Below, piece by piece: positions 53,333-62,566 of a DNA stretch of 64,000 nt. The translations under genes were made by a program, and so were the position numbers. The first letter of the stretch is position 1. Each line of letters begins with the position of its first letter. The notes under the pieces were generated by a model. The model was not told the origin of the DNA, did not search any database, and saw only the letters and a list, made by a program, of their open reading frames with translations. Origin of the DNA: JBMNGO01 sp050949885 (GTDB lineage Bacteria; Bacillota; Syntrophomonadia; Syntrophomonadales; Syntrophomonadaceae); the NCBI GenBank assembly GCA_050949885.1, contig JBMNGO010000005.1, positions 248,001-312,000 of the forward strand, in the 5' to 3' direction.

Positions 53333-54427
53333 GTGATAGAAATAAAGCCAGGCCAGGTAAAGAAAAAATTATTTTTCCGCTCCGGGATTTGCGGATATTT
53401 GGTTGATATAGAGGATCGGGAGGAAAAGGCTATTTGTTATCCGGCCTTAGTTGGAAGTGTTGAGCCCGGTGATAAGGTTTTGCTCAATACTACCGCTGTA
53501 TCCCTAGAACTTGGGACCGGCGGATATCATTATATTATAGCTAACCTGTCTGGAACCGGTAAAGACGCCGAGGGCGGGGGCCATATTATGAAAATGCGTT
53601 ATACCCCCCAGCAGATAAAAGTGATGAGCGTAGAGGAAGAAGAGAGTCCTTATCATAAGCAAATGGCTGCCGCCGACAGCCTGGATAATATTCCAGTCAT
53701 TGTTTGTTCTCTTCATTCCATGCTGGCTCCCCTATGCTTATATCTGGCCCAGGAAAGAATCCGGCCGGCTTATGTTATGACTGATGGAGGGGCCTTGCCG
53801 CTGGTTTTCAGTCAGGCGGTGGATTGGCTGAAGCAGCAGCAATTACTGGCTGGTACAGTAACGGTGGGCCATGCTTTTGGCGGCGATCTGGAAGCAGTAA
53901 ACATTTTCTCCGGACTCCTGGCAGCTAAAGTGGTTTTTGTTCCTGATGTTATCATTGTGGCTATGGGGCCTGGTATCGTAGGAACTGGTACCAGGTGGGG
54001 CTTTAGCGGAGTTGAACAAGGCCAGGTAATTGATGCTGTCAATGCCCTTAACGGCCGGTCGGTAGCTGTGCCCAGGATCAGCTTCGCTGATCCCCGGGAA
54101 AGGCATAAAGGTATTAGCCATCATACATTAACTGTTCTATCCAGGGTTTGTCACACCGAAGCCATCCTTCCTATTCCCTGGCTGGAAGATCGAAGTAAGA
54201 TGGGTTTTTTGCAGAAACAGTTGGCTGACCACAACCTGTTAAATGCTCATCAGTGCTGTGTGGAGGATGGACACAGGATAATTCCTTTAATTAAGAGCAG
54301 TGAATTAAAAATGACCACCATGGGACGAGGGATAGATGAGGATCAGGAGTTTTTCCTTACCCTGGGAGCTGCAGCCGCTACAGTAATAAAATTAATCAAT
54401 AAGCAGGGACTATCAAGGCTAGTGTAA
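53333..54427 (+). CDS. DUF3866 family protein
   Basis: 364 residues matching the DUF3866 group of Firmicutes and Actinobacteria: LFFRSGICGYLVDIED at the front, MKMRYTPQQIKVMSVEEEES, GHAFGGDLEAVNIFSGLLAA, ISHHTLTVLSRV. Function unknown. GTG start. The 3' end overlaps a small opposite-strand gene by 9 bases. Confidence 0.85.
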   Translation: MIEIKPGQVKKKLFFRSGICGYLVDIEDREEKAICYPALVGSVEPGDKVLLNTTAVSLELGTGGYHYIIANLSGTGKDAEGGGHIMKMRYTPQQIKVMSVEEEESPYHKQMAAADSLDNIPVIVCSLHSMLAPLCLYLAQERIRPAYVMTDGGALPLVFSQAVDWLKQQQLLAGTVTVGHAFGGDLEAVNIFSGLLAAKVVFVPDVIIVAMGPGIVGTGTRWGFSGVEQGQVIDAVNALNGRSVAVPRISFADPRERHKGISHHTLTVLSRVCHTEAILPIPWLEDRSKMGFLQKQLADHNLLNAHQCCVEDGHRIIPLIKSSELKMTTMGRGIDEDQEFFLTLGAAAATVIKLINKQGLSRLV

Positions 54428-54544
54428 ATTTTGCCTTATAAAATCACGTAAAGTGGTATGTAAGGAATAATCCTTAAAAAGCTCTTTAAGGTACTTAATT
54501 TTTCCTACAAAAATGATGCTGTCCCGGTTAACCAGCCAGGCCAT
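54419..54544 (-). CDS. mciZ: MciZ-like FtsZ inhibitor (41 residues)
   Basis: A 41-codon ORF on the minus strand: it starts MAWLVNRDSIIF, continues VGKIKYLKELFKDY, and ends LRDFIRQNLH. The pattern I-x-x-VGK-x(3)-L-K...Y...x-D-[FW]-I equals that of Bacillus subtilis MciZ (40 residues, VLVGKAWEIRAKLKEYG...VKDWI), a sigma-E-controlled peptide that caps FtsZ filaments in the mother cell. GGGGTGA lies 5 bases before ATG. Location next to nudF is the same as in Bacillus. A sigma-E-type promoter lies just upstream. Too short to be seen by size-limited gene callers. Confidence 0.8.
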   Translation of the reverse strand: MAWLVNRDSIIFVGKIKYLKELFKDYSLHTTLRDFIRQNLH

Positions 54545-54567
54545 TTTATTCACCCCATTTCATTAGC

Positions 54568-54595
54568 ATTTTATGCAAAAGGAGAATATTTATTC
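54568..54595 (-). promoter_or_regulatory. Sigma-E-type promoter of the mciZ-like gene
   Basis: On the minus strand: GAATAAA (-35; 54589-54595), 13-base spacer, CATAAAAT (-10; 54568-54575), 7 of 8 bases of the sigma-E -10 consensus CATACAAT, -35 matching KMATAWW. Confidence 0.6.
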
Positions 54596-54610
54596 GGGAG
54601 GAAGAAAAAG

Positions 54611-55153
54611 GTGGACCTTAAGGAAAAAACAATTGCTTCGGAAGTTATCTTTTCGGGAAGGGTAATAAAGTTAAGAGTGGACCAGGTAAGGCTTCCTAAC
54701 GGCAAAACCAGCACCAGGGAGATAATTGACCATCCAGGAGCTGTGGCCATTGTAGCCCTTGATGAACAGCACCAGGTGTGGTTGGTCAGGCAATATCGAA
54801 AAGCGGTGAACAGGGCGCTTTTAGAAATACCAGCAGGAACCCTTGATAAAGACGAGGAGCCTTTGGCCTGTGCCAGAAGAGAGTTGGAGGAAGAAACAGG
54901 CCTAAAGGCCCGGCAATGGCAGGAAATACTATCTTACTACAGTGCGCCTGGCTTCTGTAATGAAAAACTACATCTTTTCCTGGCCCAGGATCTTTACTCA
55001 GGCAAGGCCTGCCCTGATCATGATGAGTTTGTGGAACCTGTTAAAATGCCTCTCAAAGAAGCTTACGAGGCAGTCTTGAACAATCTGATCATGGATGGCA
55101 AGAGTATTATAGGACTACAATATGCTTATTTCAGGATATACCATGAGATTTAA
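54611..55153 (+). CDS. nudF: ADP-ribose pyrophosphatase (Nudix)
   Basis: 180 residues. Complete Nudix box at about 76-98: G-x5-E-x7-REL-x-EETGL. Upstream VRQYRKAVNRALLEIPAG is typical of ADP-ribose pyrophosphatases. GTG start after GGGAGGAAG. Overlaps the next gene by 11 bases. Confidence 0.92.
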   Translation: MDLKEKTIASEVIFSGRVIKLRVDQVRLPNGKTSTREIIDHPGAVAIVALDEQHQVWLVRQYRKAVNRALLEIPAGTLDKDEEPLACARRELEEETGLKARQWQEILSYYSAPGFCNEKLHLFLAQDLYSGKACPDHDEFVEPVKMPLKEAYEAVLNNLIMDGKSIIGLQYAYFRIYHEI

Positions 55154-56327
55154 TAATGTGTTGGCAGATATGCATATTCATCTGGGATATGCAGGAAATG
55201 AGCCGGTAAAAATTACTGCTTCGCGCCGCCTTACCCTGGAGTCGGTTTTATTTTCGGCTGCTCCCATTAAAGGCCTGGACATGGTAGGAATAGTGGATTG
55301 CGGGTGTTTAGCTGTTACCCAGGAAATCAAGGATCTTCTTTTCCAGGGCAGATTATCAGAGTTGGCTGAAGGAGGATTTATAGCTGATAATGATGTTTTG
55401 CTTATACCGGGGTCTGAGATAGAAAGCCGTGAAGGTGTGCATATAATTATCTATTTTTCCAGTCTGAAAAGTATTGAGGCCTTCCAAAAACAGATAAAAA
55501 ACCGGCTAAGAAACTTAATGCTATCTACCCAGAAAACCAGCCTGGGGGTATCCGACCTGGTACTATTAAGCGAGGACCTGGGAGGGATTATCTGCCCGGC
55601 CCATGTCTTTACACCCCACAAAGGAATTTATGGTCAATGGACTGATAGGCTATATGATAAGCTGGGCGAGGTTCTAGAATATATAAAAGTGCTGGAATTA
55701 GGATTAAGCGCTGATACCGATATGGCAGATTTGATAAAAGAGACATCCCGGTTTTCTTTTCTTTCCAATTCAGATGCCCATTCTTTAGAAAATGTAGCCC
55801 GGGAATACAACCTGCTGGCTATGGCCAGGAAGAACTTCCAGGAGTTTAAAATGTGTATAGAAAGAAAAGAAGGTCGTTGTATCAAAGCCAATTACGGACT
55901 GGACCCTCTTTTGGGGAAATACTATCGGAGTTATTGCTCTGTGTGTGGAACTATTCTAAATGATACTCCCCCGGTTTTTAAGTGTGGCCGCTGTGGCTGC
56001 GATAAACTGGTCACAGGGGTATATGATAGGATTATGGCCATAAGCGATTATAAAAAACCTGTACATCCTGAGGGGCGTCCACCTTATCATTACCGGGTGC
56101 AGCTGCGGCAAATACCCGGTATAGGGCCTAAGACCCTTAACAAACTACTAAATCGCTTTGAGAATGAAATCAACATTTTGGAGAAGATTGATCCTGGCCA
56201 AATTGCGGAAGTGGCTGGAAACAAAATAGCTGACATGATTGACCATATGAGATCAGGCCGCTTGGCTGTTAAACCTGGAGGTGGCGGATATTATGGAAAG
56301 GTCCAAAAGTATAATTGTAACTACTGA
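55143..56327 (+). CDS. Endonuclease Q-like PHP-domain protein
   Basis: 394 residues. An N-terminal PHP phosphoesterase domain begins ADMHIHLGYAG and has PGSEIE, PAHVFTPHKG, LGLSAD and SNSDAHS as metal ligands; a C4 zinc finger (CSVCG, CGRCG) and a helix-hairpin-helix region (RQIPGIGPKTLNKLL) follow. This matches the EndoQ layout; EndoQ nicks DNA 5' of deaminated bases (hypoxanthine, uracil). No signal of other function. Starts at ATG 55143. Confidence 0.82.
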   Translation: MRFNNVLADMHIHLGYAGNEPVKITASRRLTLESVLFSAAPIKGLDMVGIVDCGCLAVTQEIKDLLFQGRLSELAEGGFIADNDVLLIPGSEIESREGVHIIIYFSSLKSIEAFQKQIKNRLRNLMLSTQKTSLGVSDLVLLSEDLGGIICPAHVFTPHKGIYGQWTDRLYDKLGEVLEYIKVLELGLSADTDMADLIKETSRFSFLSNSDAHSLENVAREYNLLAMARKNFQEFKMCIERKEGRCIKANYGLDPLLGKYYRSYCSVCGTILNDTPPVFKCGRCGCDKLVTGVYDRIMAISDYKKPVHPEGRPPYHYRVQLRQIPGIGPKTLNKLLNRFENEINILEKIDPGQIAEVAGNKIADMIDHMRSGRLAVKPGGGGYYGKVQKYNCNY

Positions 56328-56961
56328 TGCCAGTGGGGCTGCTCAAGCTGCTCGGGATCGGATGCTGGTAATGATTGTGGATGTTATTGACATGTCCACC
56401 ACCCTGGAGAGTGCTGTTGATGCCGGCGCTTATGCAGTGCTGGGATGCAGCCCGGATATGAGCAGAGCACCGGTTATGCTGAGTCCGGAGAAAATTGGGG
56501 CAGAAGCTGCTCGCCTAGCCAGAGCGAAGGGAACAGGGATTATAATTGTCTCTGAACCCCGAGTAGGAAGTGATGAGGAACGTAAAAGCCGCTGCCAGCG
56601 TTTTATAAAAGCCGTTGCATCCGCTCATGGTACTATTGAAGGAATAGTTCCCAATTTGGGAGCTGAGACTCCCAAATTGATTGATATGAAAAACAAAGTG
56701 ATAGTGGCGGTTACCGATACCGGTGGAGTGGCCTTCGATGCGGCATTTAACGTGAGGGAGCGGGTACTTACTGGAACAGTAGCCAGGACCTTTGGGCAAA
56801 AAGGATTGCAGCCTGCCTTGACTGCAGTCCGCCGGGCTTGTTCCCTGTTGGAGCCTGAAGATCGGGGCATAGCCGTTGTTGCGGCCAGCCGCAATTCAAT
56901 GGAAGACATCTTAGCTGCCCAGTTTATTGCCAATCTTCTCTTAAAGGAAATACCAGGCTAA
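56293..56961 (+). CDS. Orphan protein with a ComB-like N-terminal motif
   Basis: 222 residues. I recognise no firm family. VMIVDVIDMSTTLESAVDAGA recalls the VVIDVLRATTTI...GA start of 2-phosphosulfolactate phosphatase (ComB), but the rest does not fit clearly. No membrane segment. It overlaps EndoQ by 35 bases, so co-translation with EndoQ and nudF is likely. ATG 56293 after GGAGGTGGCGGA. Confidence 0.6.
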   Translation: MERSKSIIVTTDASGAAQAARDRMLVMIVDVIDMSTTLESAVDAGAYAVLGCSPDMSRAPVMLSPEKIGAEAARLARAKGTGIIIVSEPRVGSDEERKSRCQRFIKAVASAHGTIEGIVPNLGAETPKLIDMKNKVIVAVTDTGGVAFDAAFNVRERVLTGTVARTFGQKGLQPALTAVRRACSLLEPEDRGIAVVAASRNSMEDILAAQFIANLLLKEIPG

Positions 56962-57095
56962 ACAATAAAGATTGTTGACTACCTTAGCCTTAGTTTAGGT
57001 TAATAGATTCCTGTTTGCATAATTTTAGCAGTATTAAAATATTATTCTTTAGATAAAACTTTTAGCTTTGGAGAATTATCTGCAAGGAGACAGGG

Positions 57096-57707
57096 ATGCG
57101 ACTAAAAAACTGGGTAGTTCAACAACTTAAAAAAAACCGTTGGCAATTTATTCTTCTAATTATTATTTTCCTGTTAGGCATGTTGGTTGGTGACCACAAG
57201 GTTACTGGACTGGAAACAGGAGTTAAAACTCATCTTTCCGAATTAGTTGATAATTTTTTGTATATTAATGATACAGAAAACTGGTCAAGCCATTCCATTT
57301 TCATCAATGCCTTTGTAAACCAGGCGAAAACCGTATTAGCTATTTGGTTTTTAGGATTAACTGTGATTGGGGTTCCTTTAATCCTGGTGGTAGTATTTTT
57401 GCGCGGTTTTGCATTAGGATTTACAGTAAGCTTCCTTTGCCATGAAAAAGCCGGGACTGGAATTTTAATAAGCTTTTTGTCCGTCTTGCCACAAAACCTC
57501 TTTTATATTCCCTTTCTGATAATTTGGGCAGTTATAGCCGTGAATTTTTCCCTTTATATCCTTAGAGGACGCAAAAATGAAAATATTCCCCTGATAGCCG
57601 GGTTAATTACCTATTGCATATTATTATTGGCCATTATGTTGGTATTTCTGGCCGGGGCCCTGGTGGAAGCCTACCTGTCGCCCTGGTTTTTAGAGTTGTT
57701 CTTTTAA
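57096..57707 (+). CDS. spoIIM: Stage II sporulation protein M
   Basis: 203 residues, about five membrane segments, with LPQNLFYIPFLI and NAFVNQAKTVLAIWFLGLTVIGVP typical of SpoIIM. Works with SpoIID and SpoIIP to dissolve septal peptidoglycan. ATG after GGAGACAGGG. Confidence 0.93.
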   Translation: MRLKNWVVQQLKKNRWQFILLIIIFLLGMLVGDHKVTGLETGVKTHLSELVDNFLYINDTENWSSHSIFINAFVNQAKTVLAIWFLGLTVIGVPLILVVVFLRGFALGFTVSFLCHEKAGTGILISFLSVLPQNLFYIPFLIIWAVIAVNFSLYILRGRKNENIPLIAGLITYCILLLAIMLVFLAGALVEAYLSPWFLELFF

Positions 57708-57725
57708 AAAGAGAGGAGGATTCGC

Positions 57726-57986
57726 ATGATTATAGTTTTTTACAACTGGAAAAAGAAATTGTTTCAGGTATTGACAGTGGTTGCTTTAGTGGTTGCCTTG
57801 GCATTTATGACCAAGCTATTTGCCGGGTCTCTTTGTGAACGTATTCCAGTATTCAGCGGTTGGTTTCAGGAGGAGCATCCTTCCGGTAATCCCATGAGAG
57901 TGGAAAATATTGAAAGCAGCACGGCTTTTGATGACATGCTGGATAAATTTGTAATCAAGCTGCAGGATTTCTATTATGAAAAATGA
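57726..57986 (+). CDS. YqzK-like small membrane protein (DUF4227)
   Basis: 86 residues: a membrane segment at ~12-32 (VLTVVALVVALAFMTKLFAG) and a soluble tail. Located between spoIIM and xerD as yqzK is in Bacillus (where fur also lies between). ATG after GAGAGGAGG. Function unknown. Confidence 0.8.
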   Translation: MIIVFYNWKKKLFQVLTVVALVVALAFMTKLFAGSLCERIPVFSGWFQEEHPSGNPMRVENIESSTAFDDMLDKFVIKLQDFYYEK

Positions 57987-58032
57987 ATATAACTAATAAG
58001 AAAGTTTTAAAAGATATGTATGGGAGCAGGTT

Positions 58033-58926
58033 TTGGATACTTATATTACTGCTTTTATTGAATACCTGGAATTTGAAAAGGGATTGTCTGTTAATACCCA
58101 ACAATCCTATTATAGAGATTTGGTGAAGTTTAAAGACTATATAGCCAAAACCCATTCTTCGGGTTTTACACCTGACAATATCTCCAGGCCGCAGATAGTG
58201 GCTTTTCTTTCCGCTCAGCTGGACAGCGGTGCGGCTTATGCAACTATTGCCCGCTATTTATCCAGTATCAAGACGTTTTTTAAATTCCTTACCCTTGAAG
58301 GGTATATTAATAATAATCCCACCTCTGATTTGGAAACACCCCGGGTACGGCGCAGACTACCTCGGGTGCTTTCTCGGGAAGAAGTGGACAAGCTTCTCAT
58401 GCAACCCAAAATAACCCTGCCGTTAGGGATTCGAGATCGTACCATGCTGGAACTTCTGTATGGGACGGGAATAAGAATCTCCGAACTTATTTCCCTGCAA
58501 GTTGAAGATATTAATCTTACTGTAGGATTTTTAAGGTGTTTAGGTAAAGGGCGCAAGGAGCGAATAATTCCCGTTAATCAGACTTCCATAAATTGGCTTA
58601 ACCGCTACCTTAGCAGATCAAGGAATTCGCTTATTAAAGACCCTCTGGAGAGAAGTCTTTTTCTTAATGCCAGGGGCAAGCCGATGACCCGCCAGGGTTT
58701 TTTTAAAATACTTTCCGGGTACGCTAATAAAGCAGGTCTGACAAAAGAGGTCACGCCCCATACCCTTAGGCACTCTTTTGCTACCCATCTGCTGGAAAAC
58801 GGGGCGGATTTGCGAGCGGTTCAGGAAATACTTGGACACTCCGATATTTCCACAACCCAGATTTATACCCATCTCACTCGATCTAGGCTGCGGGAGGTTT
58901 ATCAGCGATATCATCCTCGGGCTTAG
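58033..58926 (+). CDS. xerD: Site-specific tyrosine recombinase XerD
   Basis: 297 residues: SAM-like N-domain (AFIEYLEFEKGLSVNTQQSYYRDL) and catalytic domain with Arg (GTGIRISEL), HTLRHSFATHLL, HSDISTTQIYTHL. Resolves chromosome dimers at dif. TTG start. Not phage-linked: neighbours are house-keeping. Confidence 0.94.
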   Translation: MDTYITAFIEYLEFEKGLSVNTQQSYYRDLVKFKDYIAKTHSSGFTPDNISRPQIVAFLSAQLDSGAAYATIARYLSSIKTFFKFLTLEGYINNNPTSDLETPRVRRRLPRVLSREEVDKLLMQPKITLPLGIRDRTMLELLYGTGIRISELISLQVEDINLTVGFLRCLGKGRKERIIPVNQTSINWLNRYLSRSRNSLIKDPLERSLFLNARGKPMTRQGFFKILSGYANKAGLTKEVTPHTLRHSFATHLLENGADLRAVQEILGHSDISTTQIYTHLTRSRLREVYQRYHPRA

Positions 58927-58944
58927 AGATTAAGGAGGTAAAAG

Positions 58945-60120
58945 ATGAGTAAAAAAGCTATTGTAATTGTACTGGATGGAGTGGGCATTGGAGAAATGCC
59001 AGACAGTGTCTGTTACGGAGATGAAGGCAGTAACACTTTAGAGAATACAGCAGCCCAATTGGGGGGGCTCCATCTTCCCAGTCTGGAAAGACTGGGATTG
59101 GGCAATATTGCCAGCATTGAGGGGGTTGCCCCTTTCCCGGAATCTAAAGCAGCCTGGGGGAAAATGCAGGAAAAATCAGCAGGAAAGGATAGCACTACTG
59201 GTCATTGGGAGATGATGGGCTTGGTGCAAAAAAGGCCTTTTCCCACCTATCCCCATGGATTCCCTCAGGATTTAATAAAAAAATTTGAAGAGGCTATCGG
59301 AAAAAAAACACTGGGTAATATTGTGGCATCAGGAACAGCCATAATCGAACAGTTGGGAAAAGAGCATTTAGCTACCGGTTTCCCCATTGTATACACATCA
59401 GCTGACAGCGTATTTCAGATAGCTGCTCACGAGGAGATAATTCCCCCGGAGCAATTATATGAAATGTGCAGGATAGCCAGGCAAATGCTTACCGGAGAGC
59501 ACGGGGTAGGCAGGGTTATTGCACGGCCGTTTAGGGGACGCCCTGGCGCATTTGTACGCACCGCTAACCGGCATGACTTTTCCCTGGAACCGGAAAGGAA
59601 CCTCCTTGATTTTATTATTGAAGCAGGACAGGAGGTAGTGGGTGTAGGTAAAATAAAAGACCTTTTTGCTGGGCGCGGATTAAGCCGATCTTATGCTACC
59701 AGTAGCAATCAAGAAGGAATGGAAATACTGCTTAAATTATCCGGAGAAAAAACCAACGGGCTCTTAATGGCTAATCTGTTGGATTTTGACCAGCAGTATG
59801 GACACCGTAATGATACCATAGGTTTTGCCGCTGCCCTGCAGGAATTTGACCGGTTTCTGCCCGGGATAATGTCTTCTATGATGCCTGATGACCTTCTTTT
59901 TATTACGGCTGATCACGGCTGTGATCCTACCACTCCCAGTACCGACCATTCCCGGGAGTATGTTCCTCTCTTAGTGTTCAGTCCTAGTAAGGAGCTGGGA
60001 GTTGAACTTGGAACCAGAGAATCTTTTGCTGATTTGGGACAAACCATTGCTGAATTTTTGGCCGTAAAAACCAGGGGGCTGTGTGGCCGGAGTTTTTACT
60101 CTTTGTTAAAGGGGGATTAA
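58945..60120 (+). CDS. deoB: Phosphopentomutase
   Basis: 391 residues, alkaline-phosphatase fold: VIVLDGVGIGEMPD, KDSTTGHWEMMG with the phosphorylated Thr, TADHGCDPTTPSTDHSREY. Interconverts ribose or deoxyribose 1- and 5-phosphates. Works with the next gene in nucleoside salvage. Confidence 0.97.
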   Translation: MSKKAIVIVLDGVGIGEMPDSVCYGDEGSNTLENTAAQLGGLHLPSLERLGLGNIASIEGVAPFPESKAAWGKMQEKSAGKDSTTGHWEMMGLVQKRPFPTYPHGFPQDLIKKFEEAIGKKTLGNIVASGTAIIEQLGKEHLATGFPIVYTSADSVFQIAAHEEIIPPEQLYEMCRIARQMLTGEHGVGRVIARPFRGRPGAFVRTANRHDFSLEPERNLLDFIIEAGQEVVGVGKIKDLFAGRGLSRSYATSSNQEGMEILLKLSGEKTNGLLMANLLDFDQQYGHRNDTIGFAAALQEFDRFLPGIMSSMMPDDLLFITADHGCDPTTPSTDHSREYVPLLVFSPSKELGVELGTRESFADLGQTIAEFLAVKTRGLCGRSFYSLLKGD

Positions 60121-60121
60121 G

Positions 60122-61441
60122 GTGGATTTCCAGGAAATAATCTTGAAAAAAAGACAGGGAAAAAGCCTTGACGTAGAAGAGATCGGCTTTTTGGTCAAGG
60201 GAATCAGTGATGGGAGTATTCCTGATTACCAGATTGCTGCCTGGGCCATGGCAGTCTATTTTCAAGGTATGGACAGTGAGGAGACGAAGAATCTGGCCCT
60301 GGCTATGGCTTATTCGGGTGAAGTGGTGGATCTGTCAGATATTGCAGGGATTAAAGTGGATAAGCACAGTACCGGGGGAGTGGGTGACAAGACAACACTG
60401 GTAGTAATACCCCTGGTAGCTGCAGCGGGTGTACCCTGTGCCAAAATGTCGGGAAGAGGATTGGGACACACGGGCGGCACCATCGATAAATTGGAATCCA
60501 TCCCTGGCTTTAGGGCCGAACTGACCCCACGGGCTTTTATCGAACAAGTAAACAGCAAAAAAGCAGCTATTATATCCCAAACAGGAAACCTGGTTCCGGC
60601 TGACAAAAAGCTTTACGCATTAAGGGATGTAACCGGGACCGTGGATAGTATTCCTCTTATTGCTTCCAGTGTAATGAGCAAAAAGATCGCTTCTGGAGCT
60701 CAAGGCATATTATTGGATGTAAAAGTGGGAAGCGGCGCTTTCACCAAGAATGAGCAGGAAGCCACCGAACTGGCTGTTGCCATGGTGGAAATAGGAAAGG
60801 GGGCCGGGCGCAAAATGGTAGCAGTAATAACTGACATGGACCAGCCCCTGGGAAGAATGGTGGGCAATTCCCTGGAGGTTAAGGAAGCCCTGGACACCTT
60901 GAGCAACAAGGGGCCCAGTGACCTGGAACAATTATCACTTACCCTGGCCGCCCACTTGCTGGTATTGGGGGAAAGAGCTGCCAACTTCGCTGAAGGACTA
61001 TTAATAGCAGAAGAATTGCTGAAAACAGGAGAGGCTCTGAAAAAATTCACAGAAATTATACAGGCCCAGGGGGGGCATATTGATCTGAGCCGGCGGGGGT
61101 ATGGCCTTCCTGTTTCGGATATAACCGGTGAATTAAAATCACCCGGCTCCGGATATATAAACCGGTTGGATGCTCTTACGGTAGGAAAAGCCGCTATGTC
61201 ACTGGGCGCCGGACGAAGAGTGAAAGATCAGGAAATAGACCATACAGTAGGAATAGAACTGCTCAAAAAGAGGGGAGAAAAAGTATCAGAAAATGATACA
61301 CTGGCTATTGTGTATGGATCTAATCATGGGCAGATTAAGAATGCGTTGGAAATGCTCCAAAAAGCTTTTGAAATTGGTCAAATACCTTCTTACTATCCTC
61401 CTTTGATCATAGAGACAATTGGTGGCCAACCCCAGCAATAG
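60122..61441 (+). CDS. pdp: Pyrimidine-nucleoside phosphorylase
   Basis: 439 residues: DKHSTGGVGDKTT and SGRGLGHTGGT bind phosphate and nucleoside. Splits thymidine/uridine to base and (deoxy)ribose-1-P. GTG start one base after deoB's stop. Confidence 0.96.
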   Translation: MDFQEIILKKRQGKSLDVEEIGFLVKGISDGSIPDYQIAAWAMAVYFQGMDSEETKNLALAMAYSGEVVDLSDIAGIKVDKHSTGGVGDKTTLVVIPLVAAAGVPCAKMSGRGLGHTGGTIDKLESIPGFRAELTPRAFIEQVNSKKAAIISQTGNLVPADKKLYALRDVTGTVDSIPLIASSVMSKKIASGAQGILLDVKVGSGAFTKNEQEATELAVAMVEIGKGAGRKMVAVITDMDQPLGRMVGNSLEVKEALDTLSNKGPSDLEQLSLTLAAHLLVLGERAANFAEGLLIAEELLKTGEALKKFTEIIQAQGGHIDLSRRGYGLPVSDITGELKSPGSGYINRLDALTVGKAAMSLGAGRRVKDQEIDHTVGIELLKKRGEKVSENDTLAIVYGSNHGQIKNALEMLQKAFEIGQIPSYYPPLIIETIGGQPQQ

Positions 61442-61456
61442 AAAGGTGGTAGAAAA

Positions 61457-62566
61457 ATGTCCTTCAAATGGTTTGTGCCGGTCAAGTGCTTTTTTGGCCC
61501 GGAGGCGGTAACAAAAAACAGTGGCGAGCTTGCTTCCTTCAGCGGGCAAAAAGCATTAATCGTAACGGGCATGGGGGGATCATCCTATCATAATGGTGCA
61601 CTTAAAGATATTACCAAGGTATTGGAACAAAACTCAATTAAGTACAGCATATTTAATAAAGTAGAAACCAATCCTTCCATTGACACGGTAAAAACCGGCG
61701 CCAAGCAAGCCAGGGCTGATGAAGCTGAACTGGTAATAGGAGTTGGTGGCGGTTCCCCGTTGGATGCAGCAAAGGCCATTGCGGTACTGGCTGTAAATGA
61801 TATTAATGACGAAGAATTTTTCCGGGGTAGTTTTGACCATGCCCTACCTATAATTGCCATACCCACCACAGCTGGTACCGGTTCTGAAGTGACTCCTTAC
61901 AGTGTACTGACCTATCCGGAAATCGAGAGTAAAAAGAGCCTGGCCAATGATCTGATTTATCCTATAATGGCATTTATTGATCCTTTATACACCATTACCA
62001 TGTCTATGCAAATGTCTATTGATACTGCAGTTGATGCCTATTGCCATGCTGTGGAAGGATACCTTTCCCCCCGATCCAATCCCCTGTGCGACATTTTGGC
62101 CCAAGAAACCCTGGGGATTCTCGGCAAGGAATTAAGAAACATGCGGCTGGGGAAAAAGCTGGAAATAAATAACCGATCCAATATTCAGTATGCTGCTTTA
62201 TTGGCAGGTATGGTGATAAGCCATACAAGTACATCGATACCGCATGCCCTGGGTTACTCTTTAACTTATTTCAAAGGTATTCCCCATGGCCGGGCAACGG
62301 GTATGATACTTCCGGCTTACATGAAGTTTAACTTAAACTGCAGTTCCCCTAACACCAGGGTTAAAGAAGTGCTGGCTGCTTCTGGAATTCGCGATATCAA
62401 TGAGTTTACTTCATTAATAATGGGATTAGTAGGGAAACCTCCTTTGTGTAAGACCAGCGAAAAACGCAAGTTTATTGATATAGCTTTAAAAGCCAAGAAC
62501 ATAACCAACAACATTGTGGTGCCGGATAGGAGCGATCTTGAATACATACTCTACAATGCTTTTTAG
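61457..62566 (+). CDS. Iron-containing alcohol dehydrogenase
   Basis: 369 residues of the type III ADH family: GVGGGSPLDAAKAIA (NAD-binding), TAGTGSEVTPY, DTAVDAYCHAVEGY, SIPHALGY and GIPHGRA give the metal Asp and His ligands. A butanol, ethanol or lactaldehyde-type reaction is possible; substrate unknown. Next to nucleoside catabolism, so it may take aldehyde from deoxyribose breakdown (inference). Confidence 0.93.
   Translation: MSFKWFVPVKCFFGPEAVTKNSGELASFSGQKALIVTGMGGSSYHNGALKDITKVLEQNSIKYSIFNKVETNPSIDTVKTGAKQARADEAELVIGVGGGSPLDAAKAIAVLAVNDINDEEFFRGSFDHALPIIAIPTTAGTGSEVTPYSVLTYPEIESKKSLANDLIYPIMAFIDPLYTITMSMQMSIDTAVDAYCHAVEGYLSPRSNPLCDILAQETLGILGKELRNMRLGKKLEINNRSNIQYAALLAGMVISHTSTSIPHALGYSLTYFKGIPHGRATGMILPAYMKFNLNCSSPNTRVKEVLAASGIRDINEFTSLIMGLVGKPPLCKTSEKRKFIDIALKAKNITNNIVVPDRSDLEYILYNAF

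Noticed and set aside
58033..58926. Tyrosine recombinase as sign of a mobile element
   Set aside because: Sequence and neighbours identify it as XerD in its usual chromosomal place.
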